The notes beneath the pieces were generated by a model. It saw only the letters and a list, made by a program, of their open reading frames with translations. It was not told the origin of the DNA and did not search any database. Source: Planctomycetaceae bacterium (GTDB taxonomy: Bacteria; Planctomycetota; Phycisphaerae; UBA1845; UTPLA1). Taken from it: DNA of 64,000 bases. The position numbers and the translations under genes are program-made. Positions 44,570 through 52,955 of this stretch are shown piece by piece (positions within the stretch are counted from its first letter, which is position 1; every line of letters begins with the position of its first letter). The stretch lies in the NCBI GenBank assembly GCA_006969385.1, contig CP030884.1, forward strand, positions 5,078,249-5,142,248. Direction: 5' to 3'.

Positions 44570-46954
44570 ATGAACATCCCCGCCCGCTTGCCCTGTTTCG
44601 CGTTTTTTGGTGCCCTGACCACCCTCTGCCTGATCGCCGCCGCGCCCGCGCTGGCTGCCGACGACTACCCCTGGGACGGTCAAATCACAGGCAACAACGT
44701 CAACGTGCGCGCCGGGGCCGGCACCGCCTATTACCCGACTTGCAAGCTCAACGACGGTGATAAGGTGCGCGTGGTCGGCGAACTCAAGGGCTGGTACGAA
44801 ATCGTGCCGCCGCCCGGCAGCTTCAGCTACATCGATCGCGCCGCCGTCCAACGCCACACCAGCGACATCGGCAACGTCACGCGGGAAAAATCCTACGTGC
44901 GGGCCGGTTCCAACATCTCGCGCCGCAAATCGCAAACGCAGATCACGCTTACCACCGGCGATCCCGTCGTAATTTTGGGTGAGGCCGACGGCTTCTATAA
45001 AATCCGACCACCCGAGGGTGTGGTCGTGTACGTCAGCAAACCGTACGTGCAGCGCATCGGCGGCACGCCCGTCGCGCCGCCCACTGCGGCACGCAACGAA
45101 AAGCCGATTGAGGCAAACAAACCGATCGTGGTCGATACGCCCATCACGGCCAACAACCGCCAACCCGTCCGTAGTACGCCGGTCAGTAACGAGCCGATTA
45201 AAGTTGCACCGCCAACGGTCGACGAACCGATTCGCACCACGCCGCCGACCGTGACGCCGCGACCGAAAACGACCGGCGGCAGCTCGACCAACACGCTTGT
45301 CATCAATTCGTCCAACGCGGGCTCAGCCATCGTGCAGAACGATCCCAATCCGTCGGTGGTTGCGACCAAGCAACCCACGCAGCCGATTCAATCGACCATC
45401 GCAACCAACAACGCCGACGAACCGTTGGTGCTCGATGCGTCCAACGCGCGCTCGTTAAGCGACCCCAATCCGCCCATTACCAATCGCAACTCGAATTACG
45501 ACCTGGCCCCCGCCGAGCGTCGTCCACCGGCCGAGTTACCCGATTGGGCCACCGACGACGGCAGCAACTCGTCGACCGCAAACAACACCACCCGCGTCGT
45601 CACGACGAGCGAGTCGACTTACCGCAGCACCGAAACCACGGACACGCCCATCGCGACCAACACCCAACCCGTTAGTCGCTCGAGCAATACCAACGTATCC
45701 GGCGGTCGCGTGCGCAGCCAAGGCGAAACACTCTACATCGACGCCCAGCCGATGAAACTCGTGCCCGAGCCTGTCGTCGCGGCCAACAGCACGCCGGTCG
45801 AAAACGAAACGGCGCGCGTGGATCAATATGCATCGTCATCGTCAACCGTCACGCGCACCGAACCGACTCCGACCAACACCACCGTCGTCAACAACGAATA
45901 CATCACGCAAAGCGCGCCCTCCGATGGCTCCCGTTTGGTGCGTGAGTATTACGGCAACGGCACCACGCGACCGGTGACGAACACCTCGTCTTCAACGACG
46001 ACCGTCGCCGATGCCAACGACTACGACAACGGAACAACCTACGAGTCCACCACGACGACCTACGAATCAGCGACCAGCCCGACCAACAACTCGGCTTACG
46101 TCACCAACACCAGCAGCTACACCTCGACGACGAACACGACGACCGTCTCCGACCCGTTCCCGGTTAACAACACCGCGTCGGTCAACACGATCGCCAACCG
46201 CCCGCCGCCCGAGTTCAACCCGCCGCCGATTCCGATCAGCGCCGAAGACGGTCCGTGGGCGGCGCAACTCGTCGCCGTCGAATTGGAAATGCACGACGCC
46301 TTCCGCATGCCGATCGCGCAGCGCCCATACGAACAACTCATTCAGAAGTATCGCAACATCGCCGTGCAGGCCGAAGAACCGATCCCCGCGCAGTACGCCG
46401 CCATCCGCGTCGATCAGATTCAACGCTTCGACAACATTCGCCGCCTCACGATGCGCTATCAGGAAGACAGCAATTCGATCAGCACCTTTCAATCGCAGAT
46501 GAGTCAGTCGCGCATCAGCACGCTGCAAGCGTCCGGCAACGGCTACATGGCCGGCGGCACGCGCTTCGATTACGTCGGCATTCTCAAAAAGAGCTGGGCC
46601 TTCGAACCCGAGCAGATTCGCTATCGCATCGTCGATCCGCAGACCGATACCACGATCATTTATCTCGATATCCCGCCGGAGGTCATCGCCGATGCCCGAC
46701 CGCTGCTCGGCAAGCGCGTGGGCGTGCGGATCTCGGGCCAGCGCTTCAGCGCCGAGGCCCGCGTGCCGATCGCCGATGCCTCTGCCATTGCCGAAATCGC
46801 CACCGGCGTGCTCGCAGAGCCGATTCCAAATTCCAACAATGTTTGGAAGGGGCCAAATACTTCGGTCCAAAACACCAATTCCTCTACGACCGCGACGAAT
46901 CGCGGTTATGATTACGGGGAAGCGGTAGTCGGCACCATGACGCCGGTCGATTAG
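44570..46954 (+). CDS. Secreted SH3-domain protein with long disordered linker
   Basis: 794 residues from the ATG at 44570 (GGAGG upstream; the ATG 21 bases earlier lacks one). Signal peptide ends near ALAADD. Two bacterial SH3 (SH3_3) domains follow: NNVNVRAGAGTAYYPTC with VVGELKGWYEIVPP (~25-85), and KSYVRAGSNISRRKS with ILGEADGFYKIRPP (~90-150). Residues ~165-555 are low-complexity, rich in Thr, Ser, Asn and Pro, and probably disordered. The C-terminal ~230 residues look folded: an alpha-helical part (AQLVAVELEMHDAFRMP, YEQLIQKYRNIAVQAEE, RFDNIRRLTMRYQE) and a small beta domain (DYVGILKKSWAFEPEQIRYR). SH3_3 domains usually bind peptidoglycan, so a cell-wall linked periplasmic role is likely. 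Followed 61 bases later by the TM2 gene. Confidence 0.83.
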   Translation: MNIPARLPCFAFFGALTTLCLIAAAPALAADDYPWDGQITGNNVNVRAGAGTAYYPTCKLNDGDKVRVVGELKGWYEIVPPPGSFSYIDRAAVQRHTSDIGNVTREKSYVRAGSNISRRKSQTQITLTTGDPVVILGEADGFYKIRPPEGVVVYVSKPYVQRIGGTPVAPPTAARNEKPIEANKPIVVDTPITANNRQPVRSTPVSNEPIKVAPPTVDEPIRTTPPTVTPRPKTTGGSSTNTLVINSSNAGSAIVQNDPNPSVVATKQPTQPIQSTIATNNADEPLVLDASNARSLSDPNPPITNRNSNYDLAPAERRPPAELPDWATDDGSNSSTANNTTRVVTTSESTYRSTETTDTPIATNTQPVSRSSNTNVSGGRVRSQGETLYIDAQPMKLVPEPVVAANSTPVENETARVDQYASSSSTVTRTEPTPTNTTVVNNEYITQSAPSDGSRLVREYYGNGTTRPVTNTSSSTTTVADANDYDNGTTYESTTTTYESATSPTNNSAYVTNTSSYTSTTNTTTVSDPFPVNNTASVNTIANRPPPEFNPPPIPISAEDGPWAAQLVAVELEMHDAFRMPIAQRPYEQLIQKYRNIAVQAEEPIPAQYAAIRVDQIQRFDNIRRLTMRYQEDSNSISTFQSQMSQSRISTLQASGNGYMAGGTRFDYVGILKKSWAFEPEQIRYRIVDPQTDTTIIYLDIPPEVIADARPLLGKRVGVRISGQRFSAEARVPIADASAIAEIATGVLAEPIPNSNNVWKGPNTSVQNTNSSTTATNRGYDYGEAVVGTMTPVD

Positions 46955-47015
46955 GAGAATCGACGCGGTCGCCGCCGACAGCCCCGCGGAACCACAAACG
47001 AAGGGTGTAAAGGCG

Positions 47016-47615
47016 GTGTATTACTTCGTTATCGCACAAGACGGCAGCCGGTATGGCCCGGCAGATGTGGACACGCTGGTGAGTTGGGCCCGTGAGGGTC
47101 GCCTCGTCGGCGAAACGCAACTCATCGAACGCGGCACCGAACGCACCCTGCGCGCCTGCGAATTGCCCGCGCTCCGTTCGATCACCGGCGGCAACCCGCC
47201 GCAGTCGCACGTCTCATCGATCAAAATCGAGCGGGCCTACGAATCGCCCACCATGACGCAGCCGGGTCGTTCTTACGATGCCGGTCAGGCCCCGGGCGCG
47301 GCACCGCCACCGCCGATGCCGCATCAGATGCCCTACGCGCAGGATCGTCGCGCCAAACGGCATCCGAAATTCGGCACCGCCCCCGGCGAAGAATATCTGA
47401 GCCATCGCAGCCGCATCGTCGCGGGCTTACTGGGTATCTTCCTCGGGACGTTCGGCATTCACCGGTTCTATCTGGGCTATCATGGCTTGGGCACGCTGCA
47501 ACTTATTCTCGGCATCGCCTCCTGCGGCGTTTCCGGCATTTGGGGATTGGTGGAAGGCATTATCTGCCTGACGGGCGGCATGACGGATGTCGAAGGGCGA
47601 GAGTTGCGGAGTTAG
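47016..47615 (+). CDS. GYF_2 and TM2 domain membrane protein
   Basis: 199 residues. The start is GTG at 47016 with AAGG-like purine bases ahead; no ATG fits the N-terminal domain. Residues ~1-55 form a GYF_2-type domain (YYFVIAQDGSRYGPADVDTL, LVSWAREGRLVGETQL). A proline-rich linker (APGAAPPPPMPHQMPYA) connects to a TM2 domain (~125-199) with two membrane helices and the conserved turn: IVAGLLGIFLGTFGIHRFYLG, then GTLQLILGIASCGVSGIWGLVEGIICLTGG. TM2 proteins are common but their function in bacteria is not settled. The 61-base gap to the SH3 gene and shared strand suggest co-transcription; a strong terminator follows. Confidence 0.88.
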   Translation: MYYFVIAQDGSRYGPADVDTLVSWAREGRLVGETQLIERGTERTLRACELPALRSITGGNPPQSHVSSIKIERAYESPTMTQPGRSYDAGQAPGAAPPPPMPHQMPYAQDRRAKRHPKFGTAPGEEYLSHRSRIVAGLLGIFLGTFGIHRFYLGYHGLGTLQLILGIASCGVSGIWGLVEGIICLTGGMTDVEGRELRS

Positions 47616-47644
47616 CGGCTTGCACGCAATTCAATAAACAACGG

Positions 47645-47678
47645 AAGCCCGAGGCACGCGTGCCTCGGGCTTTCTTAA
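47645..47678. terminator. Bidirectional terminator between TM2 gene and tadC
   Basis: AAGCCCGAGGCAC (47645-47657) and GTGCCTCGGGCTT (47660-47672) are perfect arms with a two-base loop core, followed by TCTTAATT. It lies between convergent stops at 47615 and 47702, so it can serve both. Confidence 0.88.
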
Positions 47679-47701
47679 TTTCTCAATCTGATCTATTTAC
47701 G

Positions 47702-48649
47702 TTACTGCGTGATCGCGCCGCTCTCAAACGTATCCATCAAGTGTAGCGCCGCCGGTCCGGCCAGTACGATAAAGATCGTCGGGAAGATAAACAGCACCAG
47801 CGGAATCAGCAGCTTCACCGCCGTCTTTTGGGCGCGTTCTTCGGCTTTTTGGCGACGCTTTACGCGGAGCGATTCGGCCTGCGTGCGCAGCGCCTTCGCC
47901 ACCGACGTACCCAGCTTTTCGGCCTGCGTGATCGTGGCCACCAACGCCGCCATTTCTTCCACCGCCGTGCGCTTGGCCATGCGCATCAGCGCTTCGGCGC
48001 GTTGCACACCCATCTGCGTTTCGACGGTGGCGATCTGGAACTCTTCTGCCAGCGGCGGATACACCGTCGCCATCTCGTCGGAGACCTTCAACAGCGCCGC
48101 ATCGAGACCGAGTCCGGCTTCGACGCCGACCACCATCAAGTCGAGCGAGTCGGGCAGACCGTTGCGGATTTGTTCCGAACGCTTGCCGATCGCCATTTTC
48201 AGCCACAAGTTGGGGGCCATGAATCCGGCACCGAAACCACCGACGCCGAAGCCGACGACTTCAATCATCTCGCGCTCGCCGCCGAGGGCATACATCGTGG
48301 CGACAATCGCGCCGATAACCGCCACCACCGTTTTGCTTGCCAGAAACAACGTCGGTGCCGCGTCTTTGCGGAAGCCGGCGCAGGCGAGCTTGGCACGCAA
48401 CGTCGATTCTTCCTCGGCGTTCTTCGGCATCACCGGCTTGGATAACAGCGGTGCCGCCTTTTCGAAGAAGCCCGCCTTGGCATTCTTGCGGGCGCGTTCC
48501 GCGATCACCTTCGGGTCTTCGTCTTTGCTCAGACCCGCCGAGCGCCGCTTGACGATGTCGTCGGTATCCTGTTTGCCGCCCATCAGGGCATAGGCAATGC
48601 TGCTCACCGCAACAACGACCAATCCGCCGAGCATGTAGATATCGTTCAT
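47702..48649 (-). CDS. tadC: Tad pilus inner-membrane platform protein TadC
   Basis: 315 residues from the ATG at 48649 with AGGAG upstream; an earlier in-frame start is not supported. It is a type II secretion F-domain protein. The N-terminus has a membrane helix (YMLGGLVVVAVSSIAYALM) and a charged stretch. A pair of helices lies in the middle (TLFLASKTVVAVIGAIVATMY, then VVGFGVGGFGAGFMAPNLW). The F-domain helices (GLPDSLDLMVVGVEAGLGLD, AEEFQIATVETQMGVQRAEA, LVATITQAEKLGTSVAKAL) match TadC/TadB, and a last helix is LLIPLVLFIFPTIFIVLAG. With TadB it forms the membrane base on which CpaF works to assemble the Flp pilus. Last gene of the locus. Confidence 0.93.
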   Translation of the reverse strand: MNDIYMLGGLVVVAVSSIAYALMGGKQDTDDIVKRRSAGLSKDEDPKVIAERARKNAKAGFFEKAAPLLSKPVMPKNAEEESTLRAKLACAGFRKDAAPTLFLASKTVVAVIGAIVATMYALGGEREMIEVVGFGVGGFGAGFMAPNLWLKMAIGKRSEQIRNGLPDSLDLMVVGVEAGLGLDAALLKVSDEMATVYPPLAEEFQIATVETQMGVQRAEALMRMAKRTAVEEMAALVATITQAEKLGTSVAKALRTQAESLRVKRRQKAEERAQKTAVKLLIPLVLFIFPTIFIVLAGPAALHLMDTFESGAITQ

Positions 48650-48732
48650 AGCACTGCACTCCTGTGCGTGATGCGTTTTGCCTTGTTCGTCCGCCTCGCG
48701 CATCGAGTCGGTCGCGCGGCTCTATTCGGGTG

Positions 48733-48755
48733 CCCCTGCCCTTCCAGGGCTGGGG
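48733..48755. repeat. REP-like hairpin between tadB and tadC
   Basis: CCCC-T-GCCCT (48733-48742) and AGGGC-T-GGGG (48746-48755) pair round TCC. It follows CGGGTG, and the joined CGGGTGCCCC is repeated at the start of the hairpin between cpaE and cpaF. It may be a small dispersed repeat or an RNA-stabilising element. Confidence 0.5.
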
Positions 48756-48770
48756 GACAAATCGTCGGCC

Positions 48771-49784
48771 CTACACCTTGATGTTCACGATCTTCTGAAT
48801 CATCGCGAGCCCCATCAACTGCATGACCGCGCCGGCGATCAGCATGTACTGGCCCATCTCCGTGTCGGTCAGCTTTTCGGCGTACTGCGGGTTAACGACC
48901 ATTTCGAGAACGAACACGACCATCGGTAGCGCCAACAGCACCCAACCCGAAAGTCGACCTTCCGCCGTTAGGGCTTTGACCATACCAAACAACTTAATAC
49001 GATCGCGAATCACTGCGCTGATGTTATCGAGCACTTCGGCCAGATCACCACCCGTTTGGCGTTGAATACACACGGCCGTCACAAAGAAGTTGACGTCCAT
49101 CATGCCCACGCGTTTGGCCATGTTCTTCAGGGCGTCTTCGACTTTGATACCGAGGTTTTGTTCGTGGAAGACGCGCGCGAATTCCGAGCGCACCGGGTCG
49201 GGCAACTGCTGGCTTACCACCAGAATCGCGTTCGGCAACGAGTGCCCCGCGCGCAGCGCCTGACTCATCAACTCGAATACGTCCGGCAACTGATTCAGCA
49301 GTTTATTCAATCGAATCTTGCGCATGATGAAGATCACGAGAATCGGCAGCAGCATAATGCCCGCCGCCACGCTGATCGTGATCCACAAATCGACTTTGAG
49401 AAAATGGCAAACGCCGGCACCCAGCGCCGCCGCGCCGACGAGGTGAATCAGCGTACGCGCGGCAGACCATTGAATATTGGCCTGATCGAGCATGCGTTGC
49501 AGCGCCGCGATGATGCTCAACTTGGCGAGCGTCGCCGCGATGGAGCTTTCCATCTCGCGCTGCTGTCGCAAAATCGATGCCTTCGCGGCTTTCTCGATCG
49601 ATTTATCGCCCGAGTTGCCGCCGTCGTCGCGCAAACGATCCGACACCTTGCGCGATTCCGGTTTGCGCAGATCGCGCACGAGGCTGAAGATGGCGTAGCT
49701 GAGCATCACCGATCCCACCAATGGCAGAATGTAGATGCCCCACTCCTCCATGAAGCTCGACTGGCCCAATATATCTATCATCAT
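48771..49784 (-). CDS. tadB: Tad pilus inner-membrane platform protein TadB
   Basis: 337 residues; F-domain protein of type II secretion type. An N-terminal helix (WGIYILPLVGSVMLSYAIF) precedes a charged loop, then two helices (TLIHLVGAAALGAGVCHFL; ISVAAGIMLLPILVIFIM). The F-domain follows: LLNQLPDVFELMSQALRAGH, SLPNAILVVSQQLPDPVRSE, FARVFHEQNLGIKVEDALKN, MAKRVGMMDVNFFVTAVCIQ and RQTGGDLAEVLDNIS. Two final helices are WVLLALPMVVFVLEMVV and MLIAGAVMQLMGLAMIQK. The ATG at 49784 has AGGCGG upstream. It pairs with TadC in the inner membrane. It lies 40 bases after the cpaF stop. Confidence 0.94.
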   Translation of the reverse strand: MMIDILGQSSFMEEWGIYILPLVGSVMLSYAIFSLVRDLRKPESRKVSDRLRDDGGNSGDKSIEKAAKASILRQQREMESSIAATLAKLSIIAALQRMLDQANIQWSAARTLIHLVGAAALGAGVCHFLKVDLWITISVAAGIMLLPILVIFIMRKIRLNKLLNQLPDVFELMSQALRAGHSLPNAILVVSQQLPDPVRSEFARVFHEQNLGIKVEDALKNMAKRVGMMDVNFFVTAVCIQRQTGGDLAEVLDNISAVIRDRIKLFGMVKALTAEGRLSGWVLLALPMVVFVLEMVVNPQYAEKLTDTEMGQYMLIAGAVMQLMGLAMIQKIVNIKV

Positions 49785-49824
49785 GGCAATGCCGCCTAAT
49801 TTCTGAGACCCAACGCAATACGCA

Positions 49825-51273
49825 TTAGCCGGGTTGATCCTTGGACAACACCCGTCGCTCGAACATGGATGGATCGATATCGACCCCCGAATACTTCAGT
49901 CGATCGAGAAAGCCCGGACGCAGTCCGGTCGCGATAAACTGGCCGTAAGCCTTGCCCTGCGAGTCGATGCCCAACTGCTCGAACTTGAAGATTTCCTGAA
50001 TCGTGACGGCCTCACCTTCCATGCCTTGCACTTCCGCAATCGACATGATTTTTCGAGGTCCGCCCGTCAGACGGTTGGCATTGATCAATAGGTGCACGGC
50101 GCTGGCGAACTGATTGCGAATGGCGCGCACCGGCAAGTCGAAACCGGCCATCATGACCATCGTTTCAACACGTTGCACGGCGTCGCGCACGCTGTTGGCG
50201 TGAATCGTGGTCAACGAACCATCGTGACCCGTATTCATGGCCTGCAACATGTCCAGTGTTTCCGGGCCACGACACTCACCGACCACGATTCGGTCGGGAC
50301 GCATACGCAGCGAGTTGATGAGCAGATCGCGAATCGCGACCTTACCCTTACCTTCGATGTTCGGCGGGCGCGTTTCCAGTCGCACGATGTGCGGCTGTCG
50401 CAGTTGCAATTCGGCTGCGTCTTCGATCGTAACGATGCGTTCGGTATCGGGAATAAACGACGACAAGTTGTTCAACAGCGTCGTCTTACCAGAACCCGTA
50501 CCACCGACGATCAGAATGTTCAGGTGGCTCAGCACGCAGCCCTGCAGGAAATCCACCATCTCCTGCGCGACCGAGTTAAACCGCACGTAGTCGGCCCAGG
50601 TGATCGGGTCGGTACCGAATCGACGAATCGACATCGACGGCCCGTCGATGGCCAACGGTGGAATCACCGCATTCACACGGGAGCCGTCTTTCAAACGGGC
50701 ATCCACCATCGGCGAGACTTCGTCGCAACGACGGCCGACGCTGGAAACGATTTTGTCGATTACGTGCATCAGGTGGTTGTCATCTTTGAAGGTACAGTTG
50801 GACAATTCCAACCGCCCCTTGCGCTCGACGTACACCTGTTTCGCGCCGTTGATAAGAATATCGCTGACGTGCTCGTCGGCGAGAATCGCTTCCAACGGCC
50901 CGAGGCCGAACGTTTCGTTAAGAATCTCCGTGATGATCTGCTGCTTTTCATTAAAATTCAGCAGCACTTCCTCTTCATCACAAAGCTTGGCAATGACCTG
51001 CCGAACTTCTTCCTTCACGTCGTCGCTGTTGCGCTTACCGATTTCGGTAAGGTCCAGCGTCTCGACGAGCTTCTTGTGCACGCGCGTTTTCAGCCCGTAG
51101 AACTCGTCGGAACGATCTTTTTTCTGCTTGCCGCCACCCAATTGACTGCCGCCGCCCGCCGCGCCTTCTTTTTGCGACGGTGCCGCAGGCTTAGCGGGAC
51201 TTCCCGGCGCGCCAGGTGCGCCGGTCGGTGGCTTCGGCATTTTGAGCGTGGGGATTTTTGACTTTCCAAACAC
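49825..51273 (-). CDS. cpaF: Tad pilus assembly ATPase CpaF/TadA
   Basis: 482 residues from a GTG at 51273 with GGAGG nine bases upstream. A proline/glycine-rich N-terminal tail is followed by the CpaF N-domain (LVETLDLTEIGKRNSDDVKE; FGLGPLEAILADEHVSDILI) and the secretion ATPase core: Walker A GGTGSGKTTLLNN, the Asp box ERIVTIEDAAELQL, Walker B RMRPDRIVVGECRGPE and the His box MNTGHDGSLTTIHANS. It hydrolyses ATP in the cytoplasm as a hexamer to drive Flp pilus assembly through TadB/TadC. It is the most conserved gene of the locus. The 346-base gap upstream carries a hairpin. Confidence 0.96.
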   Translation of the reverse strand: MFGKSKIPTLKMPKPPTGAPGAPGSPAKPAAPSQKEGAAGGGSQLGGGKQKKDRSDEFYGLKTRVHKKLVETLDLTEIGKRNSDDVKEEVRQVIAKLCDEEEVLLNFNEKQQIITEILNETFGLGPLEAILADEHVSDILINGAKQVYVERKGRLELSNCTFKDDNHLMHVIDKIVSSVGRRCDEVSPMVDARLKDGSRVNAVIPPLAIDGPSMSIRRFGTDPITWADYVRFNSVAQEMVDFLQGCVLSHLNILIVGGTGSGKTTLLNNLSSFIPDTERIVTIEDAAELQLRQPHIVRLETRPPNIEGKGKVAIRDLLINSLRMRPDRIVVGECRGPETLDMLQAMNTGHDGSLTTIHANSVRDAVQRVETMVMMAGFDLPVRAIRNQFASAVHLLINANRLTGGPRKIMSIAEVQGMEGEAVTIQEIFKFEQLGIDSQGKAYGQFIATGLRPGFLDRLKYSGVDIDPSMFERRVLSKDQPG

Positions 51274-51619
51274 GTTTGTCGTCCTCCGTCGGACCGGTCA
51301 CGGCCACGCCGAACGTTGCGCAATGATTCAAAAGGCGGGGGCTGGGCTGCCGACCCGAAGGGTTCCGGATTCAACCTACGATACAACCCCTACATGTTGC
51401 CAACCGATCGCGCTGCGCGGTTCGCGGCATCGATCCTTCCGGCGCAATATCGGCGCAAGCGCGAGGCCCCTTGGCATCTACTTCTCAATTGCGGACGGTG
51501 CACCCAGCGTTATCAGCCGTGCAGAAACGAAGCGAGATAGAACCACGAGGCTTCAGATCGGGTGCCCCATCCTTTGCGCAGCAAAGGGTGGGGAATGACG
51601 ATGATTGCGAGTGAGAAGG
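51274..51619. other. Intergenic region between cpaE and cpaF
   Basis: 346 bases with no gene. It contains a long hairpin at 51565-51593 and otherwise no recognised signal. Confidence 0.5.
51565..51593. repeat. REP-like hairpin after cpaE
   Basis: CCCCATCCTTTGC (51565-51577) and GCAAAGGGTGGGG (51581-51593) pair along 13 positions with one G.T wobble and a GCA loop. It begins after CGGGTG like the hairpin at 48733. It lies 26 bases past the cpaE stop, so it may also end or attenuate transcription. Confidence 0.55.
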
Positions 51620-52825
51620 CTATGCTGACGCTTCGGCGTTCTTACCGAACAAACGTCCGATCAGGGAGTTGCGGGCCGCATTCTGTGCTTCGAAGGCTTC
51701 CGGATTGTGCAACCGTCGAGCCAATTCGTGAATCTCCTGCCGCACCTTAGAACGCTCGTTGTGCAGCTTCAACGGCTGGCCGATATTGACGCTCGCGCTC
51801 ACGCTGCGCCAATCGTCCGAAATCGTGGCAAACATCTTGCGATTCAATATCGCTTCGACCTGCTCGATTTCCAAGTGTGCCGAATCGCGCCCCAAACGAT
51901 TGCAGATAAACGAGAACCGTTCGGTATTGAACCCCTGTACGGCGAGTTCCTGCACCATGCGGTCCGTGTTGCGCACGCTGGTCACGAGCAACTGTAGAAT
52001 CATCAGGTTGTAATCGGCGGCGTCCAACACCGCCTGACCGCCCGGATCGTGGCGTGTTGGTCCATCCACCACCACATACGCACACATATCTTGCAGCGTG
52101 GTAAGCACATTTGCGCAATGGGCCGCCGTAATCATCTCCGCCTGCGCAAACGAGTGCGGCCGGCGTAACACATATACGCCGGTCTCATGTTTGATCAGCG
52201 CTTTTTCAACAATGCCCGGGTCCAGTTCTTCCTGGGTGGAACACAAGTCCGCGACCGTGTATTGCCCCTGCACGTCAAGCAGCGTGGCAACGTGCCCAAA
52301 ACGGAAATCGAGATCGACCACCACGACCCGACGCTGTTCGCCGACGATATCCGCCAGCTCCACGCCAAGGTTGGTCGCGATCATCGTCGAACCCACGCCG
52401 CCGGCGCTGCCGACGACTGAAATCAGCTTGCCGGTTTCGCTAACCTGCGGCCCGGTGGCGCTAATCTTGCTGATGCTTTCCTCTAGCTCGCCCATGTTGA
52501 GCGGCTTCACGAGGAATTCCTTCACGCCCGCCTTCATCGCCTTCAAGACCAGATCGCCTTCGGCCTGCTTGCTCAGCGTAAAGATGGAAACATCGGGTCG
52601 CGCTTCGTGCAGTTGGCGGATGCATTCGATGACCACCGGCCCGCTGGGGTCTAGGTCCGCGATGAGTAGATCGCACGGAAACTGCATCACCGCCTGCGTG
52701 AGCAGGCTGGGCTCATCGAGTTCGGCAACGATACGCACCTGCGGCAGCGACGTAATCGCCCGGCGCAGCTCGGGGGCCGCCTTTTCATTGGCAGTGAATA
52801 TGATGGTGCGAATCGTGGCGGCCAT
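51620..52825 (-). CDS. cpaE: Tad pilus localisation ATPase CpaE/TadZ
   Basis: 401 residues. The N-terminal ~120 residues form a receiver-like domain (CDLLIADLDPSGPVVIECIR, ending FLVKPLNMGELEESI), with a probable non-standard phospho-acceptor site. The remainder is a MinD/ParA-type domain. Its deviant Walker A reads GSAGGVGSTMIATNLG, lacking both lysines seen in ParA, which is the atypical state known for TadZ/CpaE. VVVDLDFRFGHVATLLDVQG and YVVVDGPTRHDPGGQAVLDA are the switch regions. The protein positions the Tad machine at a cell pole. The start ATG at 52825 has no clear ribosome site. Gaps on both sides contain hairpins. Confidence 0.92.
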   Translation of the reverse strand: MAATIRTIIFTANEKAAPELRRAITSLPQVRIVAELDEPSLLTQAVMQFPCDLLIADLDPSGPVVIECIRQLHEARPDVSIFTLSKQAEGDLVLKAMKAGVKEFLVKPLNMGELEESISKISATGPQVSETGKLISVVGSAGGVGSTMIATNLGVELADIVGEQRRVVVVDLDFRFGHVATLLDVQGQYTVADLCSTQEELDPGIVEKALIKHETGVYVLRRPHSFAQAEMITAAHCANVLTTLQDMCAYVVVDGPTRHDPGGQAVLDAADYNLMILQLLVTSVRNTDRMVQELAVQGFNTERFSFICNRLGRDSAHLEIEQVEAILNRKMFATISDDWRSVSASVNIGQPLKLHNERSKVRQEIHELARRLHNPEAFEAQNAARNSLIGRLFGKNAEASA

Positions 52826-52893
52826 GATGATGGGGAACTGCTTTCCGAATCCTCCGTGGCGACGGCAAACAACTGTATCGTCCTAAACGATAT

Positions 52894-52934
52894 CGGGGGT
52901 CGTAGCGAACCGCTTCAGTTCGCTCCGACCCCCG
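52894..52934 (-). terminator. Strong hairpin between tadG-like gene 1 and cpaE
   Basis: CGGGGGTCG (52894-52902) pairs with CGACCCCCG (52926-52934), extended by AGCGAA/TTCGCT inside. No T tract follows on the minus strand (GATATCGTTTAGG), so attenuation or mRNA processing is as likely as full termination. Confidence 0.6.
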
Positions 52935-52955
52935 TCTCTCCGGTCAGGTACTTAG

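Noticed and set aside
50092..51261. Long plus-strand open frame (389 residues) opposite cpaF
   Set aside because: It is antisense to a gene with complete CpaF motifs, is very rich in His/Arg/Asn as expected for a mirrored frame, and has no family resemblance. The same holds for long antisense frames at 52098-52886, 53109-53858 and 46067-46870.
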